A DNA stretch of 64,000 bases from an uncultured Angelakisella sp. (GTDB lineage: Bacteria; Bacillota; Clostridia; Oscillospirales; Ruminococcaceae), in contig CAJUFK010000002.1 of NCBI GenBank assembly GCA_910585535.1, positions 1 through 64,000 on the forward strand, in the 5' to 3' direction. Below, in pieces: positions 34,976-43,458 of this stretch. The translations under genes were made by a program, and so were the position numbers. The notes under the pieces are model-generated. The model ran no database searches, was not told where the DNA came from, and saw only the letters and a program-made list of their open reading frames with translations. Numbering within the stretch: the stretch's first letter is position 1; every line of letters begins with the position of its first letter.

Positions 34976-35737
34976 TCATGCGGCCCGCTGACGCACCCGC
35001 AAAACAGATTCGGTTTTCCCGGAACGGATCTTCCCGCGGCAGGCGGTCAGACGCAGCTTGCCGTTGTCATCCAGCCAGCCCTCATAAATGGTCTCGCTGA
35101 TCTGGGTGATGCCGTTTTCGGTCTTGACGCACAAAGTCCGTCCGATCACGGAACGGCGGCCCTTCATGTGGCCTCCTCCAGATGGGGCGGGAGAAAATAT
35201 CCCCCGCTGCTCCATCCGCTGAATGACCCGGTCAGTCAGTTGGTCGATACCGTCCGACTCCTGGGGAGTATCCTCCGGGGACGCAGGGGACTTTTTACTC
35301 TCCTTTTCCCCTTTGGGCGGCCGGCTGAAGATGATCCGCAGCCAGGCCGCAAAAAGCGTTCCCAGCATTCCACGGCTTTTCCGGGGAAGGACTATGATCT
35401 CGCCCGCCTTCAGGTCGCCGATGTTGAACATGGTGACGGTGAGCCTTTGGGTTTGAAGCGACGCACTCTCCGCAAAATCGGTAACGACAATGGCGGCAGC
35501 GGCCCGGCAATCCCGGACAAAGAGCTTCTTTACCGCCAGCTTTTGGGCGGTGGCGATCTCCGCCCGGAGGGTGTCGGCCTCCAGGGTATCGCAGACCACC
35601 TCCCCGGCTTCGATATAGCCATCCCCCTGGATGTGCCTGGCGGTAAGGATTCCTGTCACCTTTAGGCAGCCCCTGACGGTGATGCTGTTGGTGGTAAGAT
35701 TCTCATAGCAGACGGTGGTATCTTTGGGGATCATCAT
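34976..35737 (-). CDS. Bactofilin-like beta-helix protein with a C-terminal extra domain
   Basis: This 253-residue protein has an N-terminal right-handed beta-helix repeat (residues about 8-120: SITVRGCLKVTGILTARHIQGDGYIEAGEV split into short rungs) like polymer-forming bactofilins. A Pro/Glu/Ser linker follows, then a small C-terminal domain with SETIYEGWLDDNGKLRLTACRGKI. Bactofilins build scaffolds at the membrane. The ATG overlaps the ThiF-like gene stop. Inclusion in a ubiquitin-like operon is unusual. Confidence 0.65.
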   Translation of the reverse strand: MMIPKDTTVCYENLTTNSITVRGCLKVTGILTARHIQGDGYIEAGEVVCDTLEADTLRAEIATAQKLAVKKLFVRDCRAAAAIVVTDFAESASLQTQRLTVTMFNIGDLKAGEIIVLPRKSRGMLGTLFAAWLRIIFSRPPKGEKESKKSPASPEDTPQESDGIDQLTDRVIQRMEQRGIFSPAPSGGGHMKGRRSVIGRTLCVKTENGITQISETIYEGWLDDNGKLRLTACRGKIRSGKTESVLRVRQRAA

Positions 35738-36519
35738 GCTGCGTTCTTCCTCCTTCTTATGGGTACCAGGTCGGGCCGCACATTGAGATTGGTGGTGCTG
35801 AAATGCACCGACCGGGTGTGCAGCTCCCCCCGCACCACGATGTTGTAGACATAGCCCACCACGGCGGTGGCGGCGTTTAGGTTGGCAACAACGCTTTGAG
35901 GGGAAGACACCGCCATCTCCTCGCAGGACAGCTCGGAAGGGTATTTGTCCTCGTCCTCCAGAATATCCGGGTAAAGCCCGGCCACCGGCGGGAAGATGGT
36001 GCGCTTTCCCGCCCGGACGCCGCAGACCACCTGGCCGGTGTGTTCGCCGTTTCCGGCGTCGATGTAGACCAGGGGCGTCACCTTCTGAAAGACTCGGTGG
36101 CAGAGCTGGCGGCTTTTGTTGTTATCCACACAGCCGATGAGGATGACCAGATCGTGAAAGCTGTCTACATACATTTGGCCGTGGGTAAAGCCTATCCCGC
36201 CTCGGATCAGCCGTGGGGCCACCAGTTGGGTCAGCCGCCCTTCGTCCTCCATATACTCCGGGATGTAGTCGCAGGCCATACCGAAGGCGGCGGAATACCG
36301 CTCCGCCAAAACCTGGGCTTTGTTGCGGCCCAGGTCGGCGGCGATGAAATTCTGGCGGACCAGGTTCTTTTCCTCTACGATGTCCCCGTCGATGATGAGA
36401 AAGCGGCAGGGGCGGTCCAGGGTGTGAAGCATCCGATAGATGTGAGGGGCGATATGCCCCCCAGTCCCTCCGGCGCCGATCATCACAATGCGGACCGGAC
36501 GCTTTTGGCTGAACTTCAC
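35734..36519 (-). CDS. ThiF-family E1-like protein (PRTRC ThiF type)
   Basis: This 261-residue adenylating-enzyme-fold protein has the ATP-binding loop IGAGGTGGHIAPHI (residues about 14-27), DGDIVEEKNLVRQNFIAADLGRNKA and a later CVDNNKSR motif. This matches the PRTRC-system ThiF proteins, which activate a ubiquitin-like C-terminus. The start directly abuts the JAMM gene stop, so the two are coupled. Confidence 0.88.
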   Translation of the reverse strand: MKFSQKRPVRIVMIGAGGTGGHIAPHIYRMLHTLDRPCRFLIIDGDIVEEKNLVRQNFIAADLGRNKAQVLAERYSAAFGMACDYIPEYMEDEGRLTQLVAPRLIRGGIGFTHGQMYVDSFHDLVILIGCVDNNKSRQLCHRVFQKVTPLVYIDAGNGEHTGQVVCGVRAGKRTIFPPVAGLYPDILEDEDKYPSELSCEEMAVSSPQSVVANLNAATAVVGYVYNIVVRGELHTRSVHFSTTNLNVRPDLVPIRRRKNAA

Positions 36520-37800
36520 TTAGGCCACCTCCCGGCGTCCAAAGTGGACCTTTTCGACCCAGTGGGCGGGAAAGCTCTGGTGGATCGGGGAGATGACCCG
36601 CTCCACCGGGATCGGGACAAAGCGCCCGTTGCAGGAGATCCTCGCTTCCACTTCGGGGAAATAATGATCCAGCCTGCCAACGACCAGGTAGACCCTGGTG
36701 GGCTTTTCATCCATATTATCGGTGAGGGAAAACTTTGCCGCCATGGTGTTGTGGCTATGGATGTCCGCATAGTGGAGATACCGTTCCTCGTCCAAAATGT
36801 CGTCCTCGGTGAGAACGGTATCCACCGATGCTTCGGTCACCCATTGGGGCGGGACCACCACCCGGTACTCCTGTTTCTCCTTGTCCCAATAGATATGGGC
36901 CAAAGCCTCCAGCCTGCGGTCCTCCCCCATGAAGCAGCGGAAAAAGCCGATGACCTGCTGGAGCAGAGACTGGGGGATCGGCGGCAGAGCCGGCCGGAAT
37001 CCGGCCCGCAGCTCCGAAAGCTCCGCTACATTCTCCGCCGGGGCGATGAAGGTCCCCAGCGGGGTGCGGCGGATCTCATAGACCTTGCCGTCCCGTGCTG
37101 GAAGGATGGAGATGGGCTTTTGCGCCCGTTCCGCCTCCTCCAGCGTGGTGAACACCCCCTTGTAGGAGGCGATGCCCTTCTTCTGGGCGGTGATGCGGGG
37201 CTTTACCTTGCAGGCCAGGCCCTTTGCGCCGTCCTTCTTGATGGCGTCCAGAAAGGCTTTGGAGGCTTCGATCTCCTTTTTCACGGCAAAGATGACCTCA
37301 GTCCTGGGCTTGCCGATGGAACGGGTGGTTTTGCCGTACTCCACGGTCCAGCTGACCTTGGCCGCGTCCTCCAGCTCAGAGAAGTCACGGGCTTTTTCCT
37401 CCCGCAGCTGGTCAAAGGTCATTTTGGGGTCGGTGATCTCCTCGCTGACACCGCCGTGGCAAAAGACCGGCGGGCGACTGAACAGCGGGGCGGCGGCCTG
37501 TTTTACATCCTTCTCCTCCGCCTGCTCGATGGCCTGTTGGAGAGGATTCACCGCAGGCTTGGGGGCCGGCGGCGGGGCTTCCACCTGCTGAGGGGCAGGT
37601 GTGATGGATTCGGAGGGCAAAAGCGTTTCCTTCGGCTGGGGCAAGGGGGTAACATTGGTTTCCGTGGTTTCTGCGGCGGGGGCATCGAAGGACGGTTCTT
37701 CCCCGGCAAAGGGGTCAAAGCCGTCGAAGCTGCCCAGGTCCAGCCGGGTATCGTCCGGGGACAGGTCATCCAGGGTTCCGCTTTGCAGGTGGTCATTCAT
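36520..37800 (-). CDS. JAB/MPN (JAMM) metalloprotease of the PRTRC-like system
   Basis: This 426-residue protein has an acidic and Pro-rich N-terminal region (about 1-135), a middle domain with GVFTTLEEAERAQKPISILPARDGK, and a C-terminal JAMM domain with HSHNTMAAKFSLTDN (residues about 348-362), the H-x-H-x7-S-x2-D zinc signature. JAMM proteins cut ubiquitin-like proteins from targets. It is first in ICE block A, behind the shared leader. The ATG at 37800 has AAGGAGG upstream. Confidence 0.85.
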   Translation of the reverse strand: MNDHLQSGTLDDLSPDDTRLDLGSFDGFDPFAGEEPSFDAPAAETTETNVTPLPQPKETLLPSESITPAPQQVEAPPPAPKPAVNPLQQAIEQAEEKDVKQAAAPLFSRPPVFCHGGVSEEITDPKMTFDQLREEKARDFSELEDAAKVSWTVEYGKTTRSIGKPRTEVIFAVKKEIEASKAFLDAIKKDGAKGLACKVKPRITAQKKGIASYKGVFTTLEEAERAQKPISILPARDGKVYEIRRTPLGTFIAPAENVAELSELRAGFRPALPPIPQSLLQQVIGFFRCFMGEDRRLEALAHIYWDKEKQEYRVVVPPQWVTEASVDTVLTEDDILDEERYLHYADIHSHNTMAAKFSLTDNMDEKPTRVYLVVGRLDHYFPEVEARISCNGRFVPIPVERVISPIHQSFPAHWVEKVHFGRREVA

Positions 37801-37832
37801 GGTAGTTCCTCCTTCAAGGTTTTTGTTCCAAG

Positions 37833-37995
37833 GGCAGAAAAAGACCCCGGCCGGCCCGGTGTTCCGGGTGGTCGAGGTCTTTTCTGCCTTACGGGCGGTA
37901 TGGTGGGTGTGGGTCAATGGCGGCACTTCCTGGAAGATAAAATCTTCGCTGCGTTCACTCCTGCCTGTATCAACTCATACCTATCATACAGGTTT
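37833..37995 (-). ncRNA. Conserved structured leader RNA of block A, copy 1
   Basis: The roughly 190-nt 5' leader of the JAMM operon is homologous along its length to the leader at 51950-52113. It holds a hairpin (37833-37888) with stem GGCAGAAAAGACC / GGTCTTTTTCTGCC and inner stem CCCGG/CCGGG, ending in TTTTT like an intrinsic terminator. Between the copies the inner stem changes to CCTG/CAGG and the outer stem GCAGAAAA/TTTTTCTGC to GCAGACA/TGTCTGC, so pairing is kept. Conditional termination of both operons is inferred. Confidence 0.7.
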
Positions 37996-38025
37996 ATTGT
38001 AACATGGGGAAAGGCAGAGTGTACA
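37996..38025 (-). promoter_or_regulatory. Shared-type promoter of block A
   Basis: On the minus strand TGTACA and TACAAT are separated by 18 bp. The same -35 and spacing occur at 52114-52143. TGTACA is a palindrome and an unusual -35, so an element-encoded activator or sigma-like protein may be needed. Confidence 0.6.
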
Positions 38026-38130
38026 CTTGCGATTTGAGAAACAGGGACATCTATAAAAATAAAAAAACTCTTAAAGTGTGAATATGCATAAAATATATTT
38101 GAAAAGTTTTTATAAAGTCCATAAAACAGG

Positions 38131-38190
38131 TTGACAGACAGAAACATAGGGTATATTATACTATTGTAGTGTTTACTATAATCTTATAGT
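38131..38190 (+). promoter_or_regulatory. Promoter and BlaI-like operator of secreted-protein cassette 1
   Basis: TTGACA (38131) and TATTAT (38154) are 17 bp apart. Just downstream is the dyad ACTATAA-TC-TTATAGT (38175-38190), with ATTGTAGT next to it. The TA-rich dyad over the start site resembles BlaI/MecI/CopY-type operators and is echoed at cassette 2. The leader to the ATG at 38406 is long, about 240 nt, with a small hairpin AACTAT/ATAGTT near 38222-38243. Confidence 0.65.
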
Positions 38191-38405
38191 GTATAAATCA
38201 GAAACCCGTTTCGCTTGACAAACTATCGTGTACCATAGTTTTACGGCCATGAACCGGTCCTCTGGTTTTACACAGATTCAACATTTGGAGTGCCTTTGGC
38301 TTTTATCGAAGGAGAAAACAGGTGCGAGCAAGGTGCTACAAGGTGAATCGCTTCCCAACCGTATATCATTTTCTCTATCAAACTATGACAGGAGGATCTA
38401 TAAAG

Positions 38406-38957
38406 ATGAAGTGCAAAAGCATCATCAGCCTTTTTATGGCGGTCGTTATGCTGATGGCGTTCTCGGTTTCGTCCTTTGCGGCCGAAATTGAGAACGCCGG
38501 TATGGTCACGGAGAACCCCGATGAGCCCAAGTTCAATGTGACCTTTACCGATGATGGTCCGACCCCAAGAATGCCCGGAATGGCCGGCATCTATTCTGTT
38601 TTGGCGGCGCCGAGATGCTCTGCGACCGGCACTATTGCAATGGGTGGTAGTGTCGAAGCTTATGGCAATGGGCGAACCTCCTTCCTGCATGTCACCTTAA
38701 ATGATAAAGGCCGCAGTGAATACAAGCGGATCAATGCGGACAGTTACTATGTCGAGGTCGATGTAAACTTCACCGGCGCAACAAGGTTTGAAATTATTTT
38801 GAACGGCGAAAATGTTGGTGGTGGAAGTTGTGCAGGACATACCAGGGGTACTATAGATCTCAGAGTAGCGGATGAGCGCCCCGCTATTTGGCAGATCAAT
38901 CTGTATGATAATACCACCACCGGAAAAACGACATGGGGGCACATCAATTATAACTAA
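38406..38957 (+). CDS. Small secreted protein of cassette 1
   Basis: This 183-residue protein has signal peptide MKCKSIISLFMAVVMLMAF followed by SVSSFAAE (cleavage probably after AFA). The mature part, about 155 residues, is beta-rich with NGRTSFLHVTLND, YYVEVDVNF, NGENVGGGSCAGHT and a C-terminal DERPAIWQINLYD ... WGHINYN. It is paralogous to the product at 40208. No known family is recognised. GACAGGAGG precedes the ATG. A hairpin and a cytosolic-type partner gene follow. Confidence 0.8.
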   Translation: MKCKSIISLFMAVVMLMAFSVSSFAAEIENAGMVTENPDEPKFNVTFTDDGPTPRMPGMAGIYSVLAAPRCSATGTIAMGGSVEAYGNGRTSFLHVTLNDKGRSEYKRINADSYYVEVDVNFTGATRFEIILNGENVGGGSCAGHTRGTIDLRVADERPAIWQINLYDNTTTGKTTWGHINYN

Positions 38958-38992
38958 GTCATTAGCACCAATATTGTTGCCATAAAGCCGCA

Positions 38993-39044
38993 ATAGGCCA
39001 AGGGTTCTCTATAAGACATTATAGGGGGCCCTTGGTTGGCCTAT
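38993..39044 (+). promoter_or_regulatory. Intercistronic hairpin of cassette 1
   Basis: ATAGGCC...AAGGG and CCCTT...GGCCTAT, with inner CTATAA/TTATAG, fold into a long stem in the spacer between the secreted-protein gene and its partner. No T-run follows. A homologous hairpin lies at 40802-40839. It would lower expression of the second gene relative to the first, or protect the first mRNA. Confidence 0.65.
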
Positions 39045-39064
39045 AATAATTAGGAGATGACGAA

Positions 39065-39805
39065 ATGCAAGTAAAAATCAATCCCTTATCGGCCAGGACA
39101 GGTCCTGTTACCGATGGGGATAAAAAAGAGACTCCTCTCATTGGGCAAGATTTTATTTCAGCAATAAAAGCTGCCGGAATTGCGGACACATCAAACGCCA
39201 TCACCGAAAGTGGGATTGCTACACATGAATGCGAAATAGATCCGGTAGAGCTTTACCAAAGCGCAACCGGGAGGGCGATCGAGAAAAGCGAACCTTCACC
39301 GGAACATTGGGCCGATGAGATATTTTCCGATATGGTGGGGAATGGCGCGGAAATTAACACAACGAAATCCATCAACTGGGAATCCAAGGGAGACAAGCAG
39401 CTCACAGAAGAGCAAATCGCACAACTCAAAAAGAAATATGATGTTCGGAACCTTTCCCCCCAGGACTACTATAATTTAATGTCAGACCTTACGCAGATGA
39501 ATGTTCTCTCCGGTGAGGATTGCAAAGGGGCGCATTTGAGCCACACCGGTATCAGCGGCCAGGGGTTTCGGTTCCGCCCGGCAGGCGTTCCATCCTTGAT
39601 CAGAAAATTCCAAACAGGGGATATGACAAAATTTTTTGAGACAGCTTTAGAAAACTTGCTAAAAAATTTGGTATGGATCGAATCGGATGAATACCTTAAA
39701 GCAAATGGAATTACGGAAGAAGAAAGGTCTGCCGATTTGGAAGCGGTAAAAAAGGATATTCATACCAGGCAGACGATGCTGGATTTAATGAAGCAGCTCC
39801 AATAA
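39065..39805 (+). CDS. Cytosolic partner protein of cassette 1
   Basis: This 246-residue protein without a signal peptide or membrane segment is paralogous to the product at 40873. The conserved core reads TTKSINWESKGDKQLTEEQIAQLKKKYDVRNLSPQDYY then NLMSDLTQMNVLSGEDC. The C-terminus is helical (DIHTRQTMLDLMKQLQ). No established function. The pairing with a secreted protein in two copies suggests that it acts with it, for example in regulation, immunity or delivery; that is inference. Confidence 0.75.
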   Translation: MQVKINPLSARTGPVTDGDKKETPLIGQDFISAIKAAGIADTSNAITESGIATHECEIDPVELYQSATGRAIEKSEPSPEHWADEIFSDMVGNGAEINTTKSINWESKGDKQLTEEQIAQLKKKYDVRNLSPQDYYNLMSDLTQMNVLSGEDCKGAHLSHTGISGQGFRFRPAGVPSLIRKFQTGDMTKFFETALENLLKNLVWIESDEYLKANGITEEERSADLEAVKKDIHTRQTMLDLMKQLQ

Positions 39806-39898
39806 ATTATCCCCAAAAACTTAATATGCAACCTGCCCATACAAAAGCAATTTTGACTATGCAATGTGTACAATAGCTTATTGGTTCGTAAAAAGCAG

Positions 39899-39946
39899 TT
39901 GACAAGTACAGAAAAATGGCCTATTATAATATTATAGTATGCACTA
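39899..39946 (+). promoter_or_regulatory. Promoter and BlaI-like operator of cassette 2
   Basis: TTGACA (39899) and TATTAT (39922) are 17 bp apart, as at cassette 1. The near-palindrome CTATTATAATATTATAG (39921-39937) overlaps the -10, and TAGT-N4-ACTA (39935-39946) follows. The spacing and sequence agree with control by the same repressor. Confidence 0.65.
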
Positions 39947-40101
39947 CAAATAAATAGTCATTATGATGGGAGTTGGATTGTGCTGATAAAGCGTGCGGTA
40001 CACCATGTTTTTGACGCATAGAGGACTTTTGTGCGAATACGGGATATAGTTCATCTTATATCGAATTACAGAGCAAACCAGAAGGTAACTTTGGTATAAG
40101 A

Positions 40102-40147
40102 CATGGGATATGAATATCCCATGTTGGCCAGTGCATGCACTGGCCAA
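40102..40147 (+). promoter_or_regulatory. Two adjacent perfect palindromes in the cassette 2 leader
   Basis: CATGGGATAT-GA-ATATCCCATG (40102-40123) abuts a perfect 24-bp palindrome whose half is TTGGCCAGTGCA (40124-40147). Both lie in the roughly 270-nt leader of the second secreted-protein gene and would form two tandem RNA hairpins. They are absent from the cassette 1 leader. Confidence 0.75.
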
Positions 40148-40207
40148 TTGAGCCACTCTATTTGCATGAAAGGTTGCTCAACACAAATTATTTTGGAGGT
40201 AAAAAAG

Positions 40208-40762
40208 ATGAAGCGTAAAAAGATTTTTAGCCTTTTTATGGCGGTTGTTATGCTGCTGTCCTTCTCCGTTTCGGCCTTTGCCGCTGAGGCTGATGCTCCT
40301 AAGATGAAGACCGTGGAGCTGGGCGAGTCCGGCATGACTATGACTCTTGTCAAGTCTGATCGGCCGACCCCCCGAACTCCTGGAACCGCTGGTCTGTATT
40401 CTGTGGTTGCGGCGCCTGCTCGTATGGCTACCCACGAATATGCGGAAGAGGATTTCGTTGCGAATTATGGTGGAAACGGGCGTACCTCTTATCTGCATGT
40501 AACCCTGGATGATAATGCCCGCCGCGTTTATCAGCAGATTGGCGCAGATGGCTACTATGTAGAGGTTAGCTTTAATCTCCAGGGGGTCACAAGGTATGAG
40601 GTGTTCTTAAACGGCGAAAATGTCGGCGGTAGCACCTGCGCCGGCTATGACTCTGGCTACCTGGATCTGCTTGTGTATGATGAGCGTCCTGCGATTTGGC
40701 GGGTGGACCTGTACGACAGCACCGGCGCAAAAATGACCTGGGGCCATGTCAACTACATGTAA
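40208..40762 (+). CDS. Small secreted protein of cassette 2
   Basis: This 184-residue paralogue of the 38406 product has signal peptide MKRKKIFSLFMAVVMLLSF then SVSAFAAE. The mature part keeps RPTPRTPGTAGLYSVVAAP, NGRTSYLHVTLDD, NGENVGGSTCAGYD and DERPAIWRVDLYD ... WGHVNYM. One Cys remains in the mature part. The ATG at 40208 follows TTTTGGAGG. The conserved C-terminal block may be the functional core. Confidence 0.82.
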   Translation: MKRKKIFSLFMAVVMLLSFSVSAFAAEADAPKMKTVELGESGMTMTLVKSDRPTPRTPGTAGLYSVVAAPARMATHEYAEEDFVANYGGNGRTSYLHVTLDDNARRVYQQIGADGYYVEVSFNLQGVTRYEVFLNGENVGGSTCAGYDSGYLDLLVYDERPAIWRVDLYDSTGAKMTWGHVNYM

Positions 40763-40801
40763 GGCATACGCATTTATTGCGTCGATATAAAGCCGCTATA
40801 G

Positions 40802-40839
40802 GCCAGGGGTCCCCTATATGATCATAGGGGGCCCTTGGC
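40802..40839 (+). promoter_or_regulatory. Intercistronic hairpin of cassette 2
   Basis: GCCAGGGG-CCCCTAT and ATAGGGG-CCCTTGGC pair around a short loop. This is the homologue of the 38993-39044 hairpin and, as there, AAGCCGC(A/T)ATAGGCCA leads into it. Confidence 0.65.
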
Positions 40840-40872
40840 TGGAGTATTTTACGCATTTGGGAGGTATCGACT

Positions 40873-41637
40873 ATGCAAGTGACTGGTACAACAACTGCTG
40901 TAAAGGGATCATCTTCTTTGGATGTGGCTGCGAATCGCAACAGTGTCCCTAACCAGGACTTTTTCTCCGCCATAGCCGCAGCTTACGACTCTACGACTTT
41001 CCTGGATACTTCAAGGAAGGTAGAACAGCCCTCCACTGAGGAAATCGCCCCATTGGAGCGGTATCAAACCATTACGGGTAGAACCGTTGCGGAGAAAGAT
41101 ACTGGGGTTACGGTAGAGAGCTGGTGGTGTGATGGAACTTTGGCGGAGTTCATTAGCAAAAAATTTACCGGTAGCCGGTCATACCCAATTGATACCACCA
41201 AAACAATCAACTGGGAATCCAGGGGTGACCACAAGCTGACAGCGGATGAGATTGCACAGCTAAAGGAAAAGTATGATGTTACCAACCTTTCCCCCCAAGA
41301 ATATTATGATCTCATGTCTGACCTGACCCATATGGAAGTCCTGTCTGGGAATGATGTGATGGGTGTACACCTTAAGCATTTCGGCAGCGACATCAATTTA
41401 ACCGCCAAAGGACTTCTCCCCCAAGGAACACCTGCCGTTCGGCAAGGAAATATCATAAACTATCTTGCTGTTGCGCTCTCTCGTTTGCTGGAATATTGGG
41501 GTTGGATCAACTCGGATGAATACAAACTGACAAATTCCCACCTCAGTTCGGAGAAACAGGAGCTATGCCGGACCGCAACACAGAAGGATATTCAAGTGCG
41601 CCAGAATATGCTAAATGTTCTGAATCAGCTGAAATAA
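40873..41637 (+). CDS. Cytosolic partner protein of cassette 2
   Basis: This 254-residue paralogue of the 39065 product shares YQTITGRTV, TTKTINWESRGDHKLTADEI, LKEKYDVTNLSPQEYY and DLMSDLTHMEVLSGNDVMG. There is no signal peptide. GGGAGGTAT precedes the ATG. It ends 71 bp before the M56 sensor gene, so the whole 40208-43845 segment may be one regulated unit. Confidence 0.76.
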   Translation: MQVTGTTTAVKGSSSLDVAANRNSVPNQDFFSAIAAAYDSTTFLDTSRKVEQPSTEEIAPLERYQTITGRTVAEKDTGVTVESWWCDGTLAEFISKKFTGSRSYPIDTTKTINWESRGDHKLTADEIAQLKEKYDVTNLSPQEYYDLMSDLTHMEVLSGNDVMGVHLKHFGSDINLTAKGLLPQGTPAVRQGNIINYLAVALSRLLEYWGWINSDEYKLTNSHLSSEKQELCRTATQKDIQVRQNMLNVLNQLK

Positions 41638-41708
41638 CATTTATGGTCTTTCGTTTGCGATGAACTTTTCTGCGATAACAATTCTGTTTTGAGAGGGTTG
41701 TTTTCAAA

Positions 41709-43028
41709 ATGTGTCATCATCCACTTCTTGTAATGTCTTTGTCTGGCAGTGCAGTGGTCATTATGTACGCTCTACTTTACCCTGCCATAAAGAGATATAT
41801 TTCTATTTCATGGCAAAGGGCCATTTTGAAAGCTGCAATCTTCTTTTATCTTTTTCCACTTCCGTTGTTCAAAGAAGCCATCGTGAGCTTTATGTATAAT
41901 TCGTTTCCAACCTTAGTTGAAAAAGATGCTGATATACAAACAGCAGAGGTTCTAAATCTCAGCTACGCAGTCAATTTAGAGCCAGGGAATTTTTTCTTTG
42001 GTCCCGAAGTTGTGTTGATCAGTATATTCGTCTGCTGTATGGGTATCATTACATCTTTTATAGTAATAAGGCGGTTAAAGCAGTATTTTGCGTTATCCAG
42101 GGTTTATCAATTAACCGTTTTTTCTGAAGAACCTTCCTCCGTACTTGTTGAGCAATTCGAGCAGATAAAAGAAGATTTGGGGATAAAGCGAAAAGTAAAC
42201 TTTGTGCGTTCACAACTTTGCAAAACTCCAATAACGATTGGCCTGTTTTCCCCAAAAATAGTTTTGCCTACGGATGATTCCTTTCGCTTGGAGCCAATTT
42301 GTTATACATATATCTTAAAGCACGAATTACTTCATATCAAAAGCAGGGATTCCCTTGTAAGAATCTTGTCCCTTGTCGTTCTTGCGCTGCATTGGTATAA
42401 CCCGATTTGTTACTTCCTGTATCGTGAGATTTGTGTTGTATGCGAAATGAATTGCGACCATGAAATGATACAAGGTTCTGATGAGGAGTTCCGCCAAACA
42501 TATAGCAATCTGATCCTTGAGTTATCAACAAATAATCCGTCCCAAAAAGAAAAGTACGCAATCGGGCTTGTCAATGGAGATGTGGCGGCATTTGAAAGGA
42601 GATTATTAGAGATGAAAACAAGTAGAAAGCGTAGCCCCCTTCTGTTGTGCGTAATCATACTTACTCTTTGCCTTGTTGGCTCTGTTACGGCTTTTGCTTA
42701 TGAAGCACCGCAGCAATATAAAATAGAAGATTTTGATTCAAATAACGAATACCTGTTTTCCTCCTTTTCAGCGATAGATCAGACAGTACCACTTCCGTCC
42801 AATATCTTTTTTACGGATAAAGAGGGAAATGTTTTTCCCTTAGATATGGTAACATCTAAAGCCGGATGTAACCATCATCTTGTTGAAGGGACTTTATCGG
42901 AACACGCAAAAAAGAATAACGGGGGTTGTGTTGTAACCGTAAGGGAAGCTTGGAGATGCTCTTATTGCGGCTATGTAGAAACCGGCGATATAATCAGTAA
43001 AACAGAGTACACTATTTGTCCGCACTAA
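41709..43028 (+). CDS. M56-family (BlaR1/MecR1-like) sensor metalloprotease
   Basis: This 439-residue membrane protein has several N-terminal helices (about 5-25, 38-58, 98-120), a cytosolic zinc-protease domain with HELLH (205-209), HWYNP (228-232) and ExxCD (246-250), and a last helix at about 309-329. The outside domain (330-439) is not a penicillin-binding domain; it is short with Cys and His residues (GCNHH, GGC, RCSYCGY, ICPH) that could bind metal. By analogy to BlaR1 it would cleave the adjacent repressor on sensing a signal. Confidence 0.85.
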   Translation: MCHHPLLVMSLSGSAVVIMYALLYPAIKRYISISWQRAILKAAIFFYLFPLPLFKEAIVSFMYNSFPTLVEKDADIQTAEVLNLSYAVNLEPGNFFFGPEVVLISIFVCCMGIITSFIVIRRLKQYFALSRVYQLTVFSEEPSSVLVEQFEQIKEDLGIKRKVNFVRSQLCKTPITIGLFSPKIVLPTDDSFRLEPICYTYILKHELLHIKSRDSLVRILSLVVLALHWYNPICYFLYREICVVCEMNCDHEMIQGSDEEFRQTYSNLILELSTNNPSQKEKYAIGLVNGDVAAFERRLLEMKTSRKRSPLLLCVIILTLCLVGSVTAFAYEAPQQYKIEDFDSNNEYLFSSFSAIDQTVPLPSNIFFTDKEGNVFPLDMVTSKAGCNHHLVEGTLSEHAKKNNGGCVVTVREAWRCSYCGYVETGDIISKTEYTICPH

Positions 43029-43068
43029 GGGCTTTGTTCAGAAAACACTAAAAGAGGGGAAATGAACT

Positions 43069-43437
43069 ATGAAAGCTTTTTTCGGATTGACCAGTACGGA
43101 AGCTGATATTATGGAGATGTTTTGGAAACATACGGAGCCCATGTCCTTCAAAGAAATTATGGAATACATGTCCGCCGTTTTCAAAAAAGAGTGGAAAAGC
43201 CAGACACTGAACACTTACCTGTCCAATCTGAAAAAGGCTGGTTTGATCCAAACGGACCGTACAAATTACCATTACCTCTATACTGCTGCGTGTACAAAGG
43301 AAGAATATGTTCAGCGTTGGACCCAGAAACTGGTAGAAGACGCCTTTGGCAATTCCATCAGCAATCTTGTAATCGCCTTTACCGGCGGGGGAAAGCTTTC
43401 TCCCGAAGAAGCGAAAAAACTGCAAAAGCTGATCTAG
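43069..43437 (+). CDS. BlaI/MecI/CopY-family transcriptional repressor
   Basis: This 122-residue winged-helix repressor has LTSTEADIMEMFWKHTEPMSFKEIMEYM, then QTLNTYLSNLKKAGLIQT, the DNA-binding part of the BlaI family, and a C-terminal dimer and cleavage region. It follows the M56 gene directly, the standard sensor/repressor pair. TA-rich dyads in the two cassette promoters are the likely targets. GAGGGGAAATG precedes the ATG. Confidence 0.87.
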   Translation: MKAFFGLTSTEADIMEMFWKHTEPMSFKEIMEYMSAVFKKEWKSQTLNTYLSNLKKAGLIQTDRTNYHYLYTAACTKEEYVQRWTQKLVEDAFGNSISNLVIAFTGGGKLSPEEAKKLQKLI

Positions 43438-43458
43438 ATTAAGCAAGCCAGAGGATAA

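Noticed and set aside
37914..37988. Leader peptide controlling block A
   Set aside because: The short frame is ATG-AGT-TGA in one leader and seven codons in the other, so coding is not conserved; RNA structure fits better.
35896..38037. Very long plus-strand open frame (713 codons) opposite the ThiF and JAMM genes
   Set aside because: It is the antisense shadow of GC-rich genes with clear families; it has no ribosome site and a Gly/Val/Asp-biased, fold-less composition.
41709..43028. Beta-lactam resistance regulator BlaR1
   Set aside because: The M56 part fits, but the penicillin-binding sensor domain is missing and no beta-lactamase gene is present.
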